From assembly GCA_052246295.1 (NCBI GenBank), contig JBQQCO010000006.1: a stretch of 64,000 nucleotides of DNA. One strand, 5' to 3'. Origin of the DNA: Piscibacillus sp052246295 (GTDB lineage Bacteria; Bacillota; Bacilli; Bacillales; Alkalibacillaceae). Position 1 is the first letter of the stretch. The number at the start of each line of letters is the position of its first letter. This document shows, piece by piece, positions 43,779-53,100 of this stretch. The position numbers were made by a program, and so were the translations under genes. The notes under the pieces are model-generated. The model ran no database searches, was not told where the DNA came from, and was given only the letters and a program-made list of their open reading frames with translations.

Positions 43779-45515
43779 TTAACCTACATCTTTAAGGTCG
43801 TTATTCTTCTTCTCATCTCTTAAAACTGATATGGACGTTAAAACAATCCAAATCGCGAAAACAAATACGATTGCACCTAAAATAAATAATAGCCAATCGG
43901 TACTTCCAGCCCAAGGTGCCCATTGTGTAAAGACTTGTAAATACATCGCGTATAAGGTCATAACCATTAAGAACGCCATTGGGATTAAAGCTGGTAAAAT
44001 GTTACGTCCATTACGTCCTAAGTAAATGGCTAGTAATAGTAAACTAATACCTGCTAGTAACTGGTTCGATGTACCGAATAGAGGCCACAGTAAGTAACCA
44101 CCTGAACCTAACCCGCGGCTATCTCCAGGTAATAGTACTAAGATTGTTGAAGATACAACTGCTAAAGTAGTTGCTGCATGTTTAGTGGTAATCGATTTAA
44201 CTTTATACTCCATACCTAATTCAGCGATAATGTATCTCATTAGTCGAACTGAAGAGTCTAAAGTAGTTGCCGCAAAGCTTACAATAATTACAGCTACAAT
44301 TGTGGCTGCAACAGATGCTGGAATACCTACACCTGAAGCTAAAACAGCAGCACCATCAACGAAGACATTTAAACCACCGCCAGCAGCATTGTAATCACTA
44401 TAGAAACCTAAGAAGGCACTTTCTGAATCAAAGAACGTGACAACTGCAATAATCGCAATTAACGCAAGTAAGCCTTCTCCAATTGATCCTAAGTAACCGA
44501 CAAAACGAACATCTTTTTCATTATTTAGCTGTTTTGAAGTCGTACCACTTGAAACTAATCCGTGGAAACCTGAAATCGCACCACAGGCTACTGTAATAAA
44601 CAAGATTGGGAACCATGGAGTATCAGTCGCAGCAGCGTTAGTCATGGGTGCTGTTACTTCTGGTGACGTAATAAATAATCCTAGATATAGGATTAATAAA
44701 CCTAAAATTAATTGATGAGAGTTAATAAAATCTCGAGGTTGTAATAGCTTCCAAACTGGTAAAGTCGAAGCTATGTAAACATAAACCATTAGAATTACAA
44801 TCCAGATTAAGAATGCTAAACTTGTTGTATCAAGCCCTAAAGCTGTTGCACCTTCTCCTCCCAGATATTCTCTGACATCAATTTGTAAAGCTGGAACATA
44901 ACTAGTTAAAATCGCTGTACCATACATAACAGCTAAAGCCGCAAGAGACGGTAACAACATACTCCCACTACGTTTGTAAACATGGTATCCAATCCAAATC
45001 GCTAATGGAATCTGAATAAATACCGGTAGAACACTTGAAGGGTTATTAATAAATAGATTGGCTATAACCCATGCAAATACCGCATTTACCATCAATACTA
45101 ATAATAAAATAATAAATAAGAATAAGATTTTAGCACGTTGACCAATTAATTTATTTGCCAAAGTACCAACTGATTGTCCTTTATTTCTAACAGATAAAAA
45201 TAAAGTACCTGAATCATGCACACCGGCTGCGAAAACGGTACCAAGAATTACCCATAAAAATGCTGGTAACCATCCCCAATAAACCGCGATTGCTGGTCCA
45301 ACAATAGGAGCTGCACCGGCTACTGATGTGAAATGGTGTCCCCATAACACAAATTTATTTGTAGGGACAAAATCAACTCCATCTTTAAATTCATGAGCTG
45401 GAGTTTTGTAATTTGGATCAAGTTTGTACACTTTTTCTGCGATGTACTTCGAGTAGAAACGGTATCCTATGAAAAACACAATGAAACCAATTAGAGCTAA
45501 ATAAATCCCACTCAA
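43779..45515 (-). CDS. cstA: Carbon starvation protein CstA family peptide/pyruvate transporter
   Basis: A membrane protein of about 578 residues with some 16 TM helices. KFVLWGHHFTSVAGAAPIVGPAIAVYWGW, GVHDSGTLFLSVRNKGQSVG and GTSNQLLAGISL are CstA hallmarks; family members import peptides or pyruvate on nutrient limitation. GGGGAGG is 8 bases from a TTG at 45515, and only 2 from an ATG at 45521, so I prefer the TTG. An imperfectly explained inverted repeat (45563-45586) lies upstream. Confidence 0.92.
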   Translation of the reverse strand: MSGIYLALIGFIVFFIGYRFYSKYIAEKVYKLDPNYKTPAHEFKDGVDFVPTNKFVLWGHHFTSVAGAAPIVGPAIAVYWGWLPAFLWVILGTVFAAGVHDSGTLFLSVRNKGQSVGTLANKLIGQRAKILFLFIILLLVLMVNAVFAWVIANLFINNPSSVLPVFIQIPLAIWIGYHVYKRSGSMLLPSLAALAVMYGTAILTSYVPALQIDVREYLGGEGATALGLDTTSLAFLIWIVILMVYVYIASTLPVWKLLQPRDFINSHQLILGLLILYLGLFITSPEVTAPMTNAAATDTPWFPILFITVACGAISGFHGLVSSGTTSKQLNNEKDVRFVGYLGSIGEGLLALIAIIAVVTFFDSESAFLGFYSDYNAAGGGLNVFVDGAAVLASGVGIPASVAATIVAVIIVSFAATTLDSSVRLMRYIIAELGMEYKVKSITTKHAATTLAVVSSTILVLLPGDSRGLGSGGYLLWPLFGTSNQLLAGISLLLLAIYLGRNGRNILPALIPMAFLMVMTLYAMYLQVFTQWAPWAGSTDWLLFILGAIVFVFAIWIVLTSISVLRDEKKNNDLKDVG

Positions 45516-45562
45516 ATCCATTACCTCCCCTTTTTTATATTTCATAAATGATTTTAACCTTA

Positions 45563-45586
45563 AGTTATCAGAATTTCAAGATAACT
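45563..45586. repeat. Inverted repeat upstream of cstA
   Basis: AGTTATC (45563-45569) and GATAACT (45580-45586) with a 10-base spacer, about 50-70 bases before the cstA start. Possible operator; too short to be certain. Confidence 0.35.
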
Positions 45587-45630
45587 CAAACTAATTTGTT
45601 TTCTTCTAAATAATATTATATTTACTTACA

Positions 45631-45662
45631 AAAAATAACCTCGAATTAACGAGGTTATTTTT
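45631..45662 (-). terminator. Terminator of the pxpBAC operon
   Basis: AAAAATAACCTCG pairs with CGAGGTTATTTTT (13 bp, 6-nt loop), just after the pxpC stop. Confidence 0.9.
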
Positions 45663-45667
45663 ATAGT

Positions 45668-46525
45668 TTATTTTAGGAATCTATTAAATTTCACTTGACC
45701 TCTGGGTGGTAGTTGAACAAACCTCCATAAATCGTCTGTGTGAATGCTACCAATAATCGGATAACCTCCTGTAGTCTGCGCATCAGCCAAAAGTACTGTT
45801 GGATGTCCATTATTAGGGATTTGAATTGTTCCAAATGTGACGGCTTCCGAGATGATATCCTTATCTTCTTTCATCTTGATTTGGCTACATCCTTCTAGTT
45901 GCGTACCCATTCGATCTCCTTGTTTGACTATGAAAGGTTCATTATAAAACTCAGAAATACTCTTATCCTTAAACAAAGCTTCATGTGGACCTGGTATAAC
46001 TCTCACTTCAACCGAAGACGTATAAGTTGGTATTTCTCTATAATCCAAACTTTTAGATTCACCCATATTCAGGGTGTCTTTAACCTTTATATGGTCTCCT
46101 TTTTTCAACCGTCTTCCGAAATGGGCTTTTTCATAGACAGATCTTGACCCCAAATAAATAGGTGAATCAATTCCGCCTACTATACCTAAATAAGTCACAA
46201 CACCAGCTTTTGGGGCGGAACATTGAAGCTTTTGACCTTTTAATAGTTTAATAGGCTCCCACATGGCTACTGGTGTCCCGTCTATCTCTGGCTTTACATC
46301 TGCACCTGTTAAAGCAATCCATAGATCATCTTGTGCCTTAATCTCTACTCCTCCATAAAACATTTCAATCGTTGCTTCAGTTAAACTATTTCCTAGTAAA
46401 TAATTAGCTTTTTCAAAGGCATAGGCATCCATTGCACCAGAGGTCGGAACCCCATAGGCTCGATAACCAAAACGCCCTTTATCTTGAATCGTTGTAAATA
46501 ATCCGCTTTTAATCACTTCTAACAT
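45668..46525 (-). CDS. pxpC: 5-oxoprolinase subunit PxpC (KipA, biotin-dependent carboxyltransferase-like)
   Basis: About 285 residues of the AHS2/KipA domain. MLEVIKSGLFTTIQDKGRFG at the start, YGVPTSGAMD, and GGYPIIGSIHTDDL near the end define the family. With PxpA and PxpB it forms the ATP-dependent 5-oxoprolinase that removes pyroglutamate; formerly described as KipA, antagonist of the KinA inhibitor. Start choice between ATGs at 46525 and 46534 is uncertain; the first matches the family N terminus. It follows pxpA closely. Confidence 0.92.
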   Translation of the reverse strand: MLEVIKSGLFTTIQDKGRFGYRAYGVPTSGAMDAYAFEKANYLLGNSLTEATIEMFYGGVEIKAQDDLWIALTGADVKPEIDGTPVAMWEPIKLLKGQKLQCSAPKAGVVTYLGIVGGIDSPIYLGSRSVYEKAHFGRRLKKGDHIKVKDTLNMGESKSLDYREIPTYTSSVEVRVIPGPHEALFKDKSISEFYNEPFIVKQGDRMGTQLEGCSQIKMKEDKDIISEAVTFGTIQIPNNGHPTVLLADAQTTGGYPIIGSIHTDDLWRFVQLPPRGQVKFNRFLK

Positions 46526-46537
46526 TTCTCTCATACC

Positions 46538-47293
46538 TTATTGAAAAGATTTGATTAATATACCTTGTTCTAATAAAGCTTTTCTAATCAAGCGTGCATG
46601 TTCAACTGCCTTATAAGAGTCACCGTGCAAGCAAATTGTATCCGCTTCGAGAGGAATCCATTTCCCCTCGTTAGACCATACTCTTCCTTCAGTCACAATA
46701 TTTATAACTTGCTCTACAATCTCATGTTCAAGCTGTTTAACTGCATTAGACTCACTTCTAGACATTAGTAATCCTTCACTCGTATATGTCCGATCAGCAA
46801 AGGCTTCACGAATTGTCGTTAAACCAATAGCCTCTCCCGCTTCGACTAATAAACTATTACATAAACCATATAGTTTTATATTAGAGTTAAAATCATAGAC
46901 AGCACTAGCTATTGCTTCCGCTACTCGTTCATCAACACTCGCCAAATTATATAAAGCACCGTGCGGCTTTACATGTTGAACGTCAACTCCTTCAACTTTT
47001 GCAAAACCGTGAAACGCACCCAGTTGATAAATCACTAAATCATAAATCTCACTTGGAGTTAAGTCTATTTTCCGCCTACCAAAACCTTGTAGATCTTGAT
47101 AACCAGGATGAGCCCCGACTGCTACATTGTGTTGTTTTGCAAGCTTGATGACTTTACGAATGGTTGTGTAGTCCCCCGCATGGAAACCACAAGCAATATT
47201 GGCCGAACTAACAACCTTCAACAGCTCATCATCTTGTCCCAACCGATAGATTCCAAAACTCTCACCAAGGTCTGCATTTAAATCAATCTTCAT
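46538..47293 (-). CDS. pxpA: 5-oxoprolinase subunit PxpA (LamB/YcsF family)
   Basis: A 251-residue catalytic-barrel subunit of 5-oxoprolinase. KIDLNADLGESFG opens the protein, followed by SANIACGFHAGDY, GAHPGYQDLQGFGRR and HVKPHGALYN, all LamB/YcsF signatures. The ATG at 47293 lies inside the 3' end of pxpB (11-base overlap), so translation is coupled. The frame is open further upstream, but those residues are only the pxpB coding region in another frame. Confidence 0.95.
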   Translation of the reverse strand: MKIDLNADLGESFGIYRLGQDDELLKVVSSANIACGFHAGDYTTIRKVIKLAKQHNVAVGAHPGYQDLQGFGRRKIDLTPSEIYDLVIYQLGAFHGFAKVEGVDVQHVKPHGALYNLASVDERVAEAIASAVYDFNSNIKLYGLCNSLLVEAGEAIGLTTIREAFADRTYTSEGLLMSRSESNAVKQLEHEIVEQVINIVTEGRVWSNEGKWIPLEADTICLHGDSYKAVEHARLIRKALLEQGILIKSFQ

Positions 47294-47996
47294 CTGACAA
47301 CCACTCCCATGTCGGTTCGTAGTTCTGCTCATTGTTATAATGCTCATATTTTTCTAAATTAATTGGTTCAAATTGCAGGTAATCTCCTATATTAACTAAG
47401 AAAGGCGTAGAACGATTCATATCAAATAACCTTACCGGTGAGTGACCAATAATATTCCATCCTCCAGGTGAATCAATCGGGTACATCCCTGTTTGTTGTC
47501 CAGCTATTCCAACACTTCCCGCATCCACTTTCTTTCGAGGGGAATCTAAACGAGGTGTAGCCAACTTTTCATCCAATCCACCAAGATAAGGAAATCCAGG
47601 TAAAAAACCAATCATGTATACTAAGTATGGTGTGGAAGAGTGTATTGTTATTACTTCATCAACCGTAATGTCATTAAGTTCTGCCACTCGCTCTAAGTCC
47701 TCACCATTATAATAAACAGGGATTTTTATAAGTTTTTTACGGGAACCTTTCGTTAATTCTAAGCGTTTTAACCTATCTATTAATAACGATTTAACTTGAG
47801 AAAAATGTATTTTCCCGGAATCAAAGTACACTGTGACATTCGTATATGTTGGAACAATGTCAATCATCCACGGAAAAGTCTCTCTCTGAAGTTTCTGATA
47901 TAAAACCTTTACCCTAACATGGATTTCAGGGTCAATTTCATCACCAAAACTAACGGTTAAGCTTTCATTGTTTAACGGATAAATAGTTACATCCAT
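47283..47996 (-). CDS. pxpB: 5-oxoprolinase subunit PxpB (KipI, cyclophilin-like)
   Basis: A 237-residue AHS1/KipI protein. DIVPTYTNVTVYFD, YLVYMIGFLPGFPYLGGLDEKL and GGWNIIGHSPVRLFD are the family motifs. In B. subtilis KipI also binds and inhibits the sporulation kinase KinA, while the complex as a whole degrades 5-oxoproline. The ATG at 47996 is 7 bases after AGAGAGGA. First gene of pxpBAC; it follows the zinc-ribbon membrane gene by 13 bases and may share its transcript. Confidence 0.93.
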   Translation of the reverse strand: MDVTIYPLNNESLTVSFGDEIDPEIHVRVKVLYQKLQRETFPWMIDIVPTYTNVTVYFDSGKIHFSQVKSLLIDRLKRLELTKGSRKKLIKIPVYYNGEDLERVAELNDITVDEVITIHSSTPYLVYMIGFLPGFPYLGGLDEKLATPRLDSPRKKVDAGSVGIAGQQTGMYPIDSPGGWNIIGHSPVRLFDMNRSTPFLVNIGDYLQFEPINLEKYEHYNNEQNYEPTWEWLSDED

Positions 47997-48009
47997 ACAC
48001 AATTCCTCT

Positions 48010-49560
48010 CTATTCTCTTACTTTAATCGCTCCAATTGTACTTATTATTAGACTAATAATCAACGAAGATAAAAATACAAATATACTAGAAAAACCAATG
48101 AAATATTGTTCGTCTGTTTCTTGATATAAGACATCAAAACTTAGTGAAGCTGCATAAGTTAAACCAGCCAATGTCACTGAAATTATAAGACTATATTGTA
48201 AAATGCTTACCCACTTTTCTCTTGAGGATAACTTTCTAAAAGATCTTGAGAACATATATAAGACCAAAATCATGATACCTAATATGACCCATGCATAACT
48301 TTGTAAGTTTTCAAAGCCTTGAACTAATAAATCTGTGTACAAATGTGGTTCAGATCTTTGAAGTAGTGAGTACTTAAATTGTTCGTCATTAAACATCATA
48401 CTTTTAAATTCAAATGTATTAAACAAGGATAAGTTCACTAAATAAATTGCTAATTGTACAATTAGCACCACACCTGTGACTAGTGCTGCACCTAGAATTA
48501 ATTGATATGGTGACATGTCCTGAATACCTGTAACTATAAGCGTACTTAATATGATTATAGTTAATAATATCGTCATCAACGCTAAAGATGCTTTTTTGAT
48601 AGATTTAGCGAAAGATGATTGATTTGTAAATCCTTTTTTAAAAGACAATACAATCAACATAATAATAAAGCTCATAATAAAACTCTTAATTAAAAGCCCC
48701 ATTGAACCATATGCATAACTGGTTATTTGACTAACTGAACCATGATCCATTATATTTGATTGTCGAGAAAAAAGACTGATTAACCATATACTTAAACTAT
48801 AAACGGTACTAAATGATATAGTATGAACAATCCAATCCTTCTCATCCGATACCTTTGCTCTAAATGCATATAGCATACTCACTAAAAATAATGAAAAACT
48901 GGCCATTAAGAAATAAAAAGCTAAACCCGGACGCATTGTAAATTCATGGAGCAGGCTTTGCTCTTCTCTAGCCTCAAATTCTTCTGAAATTGATACGTTC
49001 ACTTTTCCTAAATGTCCAATCATCATAAGATCTATTGGTGAAAGTGCAGAATGCATCCTTGAAGGGCCACCTTGTTGATTCCACATTCCAGTCGCTTCAG
49101 CCTTTATATGGTTTAAATTGTCTATTAAATAACGATAACTTTGAAAGTGTTGTTGATTTTCCTCTACATCATAAATGTTTTGATTAGTATACTGACTTTT
49201 TTCTAATAGATTGATCGTTGCAGATGAGAAAACATATAAAAAAAGAATACATAAAATGACAAAAGGAACCGCTAGAATTAATGGCCTCTTAAAGGAACGA
49301 ACTTTTATTTTTTTACTTTGGATAGGTAATGGCTTATCATATTCATGGTTACTAGACAATTTCTCAAAACTTTCTCCACACACATAACAATATTGTGCTT
49401 CATTCAATTGTTCAGTGCCACAATGGTGACACTGCATATAGTTTGTTAATTTAGTAGTTAACTTTAATAAGTTTGTTGGATTATGTAATGAATAGCCATC
49501 TTTCTGACAGTAATTAGCCTCATCTGGGTTTGGGCTCCCACACTTTGTACAATAAATCAC
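48010..49560 (-). CDS. Zinc-ribbon membrane protein, unknown function
   Basis: About 516 residues. Two N-terminal zinc ribbons (YCTKCGSPNPDEANYC and QCHHCGTEQLNEAQYCYVCG, within the first 65 residues) are followed by one TM helix near residue 95, an extracytoplasmic loop of about 100 residues, then roughly eight TM helices to the end. The start is a GTG at 49560 overlapping the TGA of the preceding gene, with GGAGG 7 bases upstream inside it. The layout recalls the zinc-ribbon membrane proteins related to YvbJ/TcaA, but the polytopic part is not recognised. Confidence 0.75.
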   Translation of the reverse strand: MIYCTKCGSPNPDEANYCQKDGYSLHNPTNLLKLTTKLTNYMQCHHCGTEQLNEAQYCYVCGESFEKLSSNHEYDKPLPIQSKKIKVRSFKRPLILAVPFVILCILFLYVFSSATINLLEKSQYTNQNIYDVEENQQHFQSYRYLIDNLNHIKAEATGMWNQQGGPSRMHSALSPIDLMMIGHLGKVNVSISEEFEAREEQSLLHEFTMRPGLAFYFLMASFSLFLVSMLYAFRAKVSDEKDWIVHTISFSTVYSLSIWLISLFSRQSNIMDHGSVSQITSYAYGSMGLLIKSFIMSFIIMLIVLSFKKGFTNQSSFAKSIKKASLALMTILLTIIILSTLIVTGIQDMSPYQLILGAALVTGVVLIVQLAIYLVNLSLFNTFEFKSMMFNDEQFKYSLLQRSEPHLYTDLLVQGFENLQSYAWVILGIMILVLYMFSRSFRKLSSREKWVSILQYSLIISVTLAGLTYAASLSFDVLYQETDEQYFIGFSSIFVFLSSLIISLIISTIGAIKVRE

Positions 49561-49949
49561 CGGACTCCCTCCTGTTGATGAGCTAACTTTGTCCCGCATG
49601 CATAGCAAAATGCTGCCTGAGTGACGACCTCTATCCCGCATTGATTACAAGTTACAGGATCAACTTGACGCTCCTCTTTAACTTCTTTTCCACACTTAGC
49701 ACAATAATGATCACTCTCATTTAGAGGATTACCGCAACTACATAAATGTCCTGTTTCATTCGACTCCTGATTTTGTAATTTAAAAATATCGTGATCTAAT
49801 TCGATAATTTTTTGACCAATCTCATTAATTTCATCACTATAGATTTGGCCGATGCGATACTGATAATAGACGTATTGTCCTAATTCTGCTAGAAGTAATG
49901 ATTTATTATTCCGTAGCCGTGATAGTTCTCTTTCTATGTATTCATTCAT
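49557..49949 (-). CDS. Zinc-ribbon protein with N-terminal helix, unknown function
   Basis: About 130 residues: an amphipathic helical N terminus (NEYIERELSRLRNNKSLLLA, then a second helix to about 60) and two C-terminal zinc ribbons (LCSCGNPLNESDHYCAKCG, CNQCGIEVVTQAAFCYACG). The ribbons resemble those of the coupled downstream membrane protein, so the two may assemble. I prefer the ATG at 49949, close to GGGGGAG, over one 18 bases upstream. Confidence 0.72.
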   Translation of the reverse strand: MNEYIERELSRLRNNKSLLLAELGQYVYYQYRIGQIYSDEINEIGQKIIELDHDIFKLQNQESNETGHLCSCGNPLNESDHYCAKCGKEVKEERQVDPVTCNQCGIEVVTQAAFCYACGTKLAHQQEGVR

Positions 49950-50129
49950 CGTCTCTCCCCCATTCATAGCTTTATTTTAACATACAAAATATTCAAATAA
50001 ATAAGGCAATAATGAAACTCGTAATCTAAGTAATATTCAAATGGACTTCCTCTGGCTAGTTTTACAATTCTGTTAGATATTTCTGATTATCCTATAAGTG
50101 CTAACCATACCTATAATTTAGAAACAAAA

Positions 50130-50160
50130 AAAGGTGTAGAGCTATTTGCTCTACACCTTT
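50130..50160 (-). terminator. Terminator of the bacillopeptidase F-like gene
   Basis: AAAGGTGTAGAGC pairs with GCTCTACACCTTT (13 bp, 5-nt loop), followed on the minus strand by TTTTTTG. Confidence 0.92.
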
Positions 50161-50170
50161 AAATCAAGAT

Positions 50171-53100
50171 TTAATTACCAAACATAATTGGACCGATACC
50201 CAGACCAAGATCTTTTCCATTGCTTTTGCCCTTACCTAGGCCTTTTCCATTACCTTTTCCTTTACCTTTGCCTTTATCTTTGCCTTTATCTTTACCTTTG
50301 CCTTTACCTTTACCTTTACCATTACCATTACCATCATCTTGTACAACGGTAATTTTACCTTCTGCTAGTTTAGTAGTTTTGTTACCAAAGTCGTCAGTTG
50401 CTGTCACTTGGATAACTGCACCATCAGCTTCTAGCCCCTTAGGAGCCGTCCAGTAGCCAATATAGTGGCCATCCTCAGTTTCTAGCATTGGTAATTCAGT
50501 TGCATTTTGAATTCCGAATGTTAAAGGCATTAAGATTGAGAATCTCGCATCTAAGCCAGACTCACTATCGAATTCTATGATGACTGTTTCACCCGCTTCA
50601 ACTGTTTGGTCTTCAGTTGGGGTTAGGTTTTCAACCTCAGGAGCTGTGTAATCTGCTTCGACTTCAATCGTTTCAGAGCTAGAATTACCAGCTAAATCAA
50701 ATGCTTTAACTTCGATCACGTTTTCTCCTTCTTCAAGGATAATACGCTTCGAGTAGTGACCATCTTCAACGTCAGCTGGTTGGCCATTAACTTCAACATA
50801 GTCTAAATGATCATCGCTAACTTGACCTTCAACTGTAACTGTTTCTCCATTAAGTTTATCACCATCACCTGGATTGTCGATTGATAATTCAGGCGCAGCT
50901 GTATCAAGAGTTACTGTTACAACATCAGATTCATTAGCTTGCTCGCCGTTGACAAGGTTAATAGCTTGAAGGTTATTGTCACCTTCTTCAAGTTGAACTG
51001 GTACACTAAATTGACCATCGTCACCAATTTCAACTTCAGCTACTTCCTCTCCATTGTTTTCTAACGAAACAGTGGTGGTAGGAGAAGCTGTACCTTCTAC
51101 TGTAACCTCTGTGTCATTTGTAATCAATCCGCTAGAAGGATTTGTGATTTGAACATCTTCAACCGCGTAATCTACACGAGCTCTAATCATGTAGTTACCC
51201 TCATCAGCTGGAGATTGAGACCACGTACCACCAACAGATTGATAACTTCTTTCAGCATTTGGACTACTTTCGTCAGTAGCTAGGCCAGGTACATTAGGAT
51301 TTGCTCCAGTTTGCACGTATACCATGTAGAAGTCGCCACTTACTTGAATATTGTATTCGCGTAAATCAACAACTGTCCACTCATCAAGGTCTCTTATTGC
51401 TTCAGCATCAATTGGACCTGCTAATTTCTCACCTGGTAAACCATCCGAACCACTAGCATCCCAAACTTCTACAGCAAAGTCTGTTCCGCCTGGGTTTGGC
51501 CAGTCAGTTCCGTGGAATTGGAAGACACCATCTGTTACGATTGCTTCCTCTTCACCTTCAGGTAGAGACATTTTCACAGCCCACTTGTTACCCGCATCAT
51601 AGAATGCGCGGGCGTTTTCAGCTGTACCATCATCGTAACCAATTTCACCACCTGGGTAAGTGAACATCGGTTCTAATTCAATGTCAAGTTCTTGGTCACC
51701 ATCTAAGTTAACTTCGAACTCGTCACCATGGAAACCTTGAGCATATACTTTAAGCGTGTAAGTTCCTTCATATGCTGTTAAATCATAGTTACCATTAGCG
51801 TCAGTTTGAACTGGATCCACATTTGCATCCTCTACTAATAGTAATGTAGCTCCTTCTACTGGATCACCAGAGTTAGCACTAGTGACTTGTCCAGATAGGG
51901 TTGCTTGTGGAAGTTCTTCTAAAACAAAGTTAGCTGTTTCAGTTTCGTCAGCCTCTAAATTTACAGATTGTTCTTCAGAAGCAAAACCATATGCCTCAGC
52001 TACAACTGTAAATTCACCAGCAGGATGGACAAATGAGAAGCTTCCATCAGCTGGGTTTGTGTTTACTGACTTACCACTCTCTAGAACAGAAACTTGTGCA
52101 GCAAGTGGTAGATTGCTAACTTCTTTATTTAACTCTAAAGAGTCCGAAGATGGTTGTTCCATTAATGGTTCAATTTTAGACGGATCAACTTCTGGAGCAT
52201 CTTTCTTAGCCTTATCAATTAATGTTTTAGGCTGAATTGAAGCTTGGTTTCCTCCGATTGACGTATCTGTTAATGATACATCATCGATATACCAACCTTC
52301 TCTCGTAATGATACTATCTGAATCTAGGTTAAACGCAATGTATACACGCTCACCTGCATATTCAGATAAATCTAGTTCAACTGTATTCCATGCCTCATCA
52401 TCACCAGTCAGTTGAAGCAATGACTCCCAGTTTTCCATATCTTGTGATATGAAAACATTACCGTAATCCCAACCTGACTCGATGTTGTACCAGCTTTCAA
52501 ATTGAAGGAATGAATCGCCATCTGGTAAATCAATTGGAGGCATTAATAGGGTCGAGTTCTCACTATTATTGTAGTCACCACTTAAATTAGTGGCATACAC
52601 ATTCTCACCTGATACGGCTTCTCCTGGACCTGAAGTAGGCTCACCACGTTCCCAAGAGATATTATCTCCGTAAAGCTGCCAACCAATTGCAGGACCTTCA
52701 AAATCGGCAGAATAGCCAACAGTGATTCCTGAATCAATTGAAACGGTATACTCATCACTTACAACATCATTACCACCGAAGTCACTAACGGTAATCGTGT
52801 AAGTTAATTCACCTTCTAATACGTCTTCCCCTGGAATAGTTGCTTCATATACACCGGACTTAAAGTTACCATCCGCACGGATAGCTTCAACAGAGTTTTC
52901 ATCGCCGTTTTCATTAACATAGTTAACTTCAACAGACGTAACACTTACATTGTCACTAGCTTGGATTGATAAGTCTAAGTCCATTTCAGAGAAAGCTTGT
53001 TCAGGTGCATCATGTTCGAAAGTCGGTGCTTCTTCATCTTCGCCATCCATTGTTACAGAACCTTCAATCGTGCCAAGGCCATCCATAACAGATGAGACGG

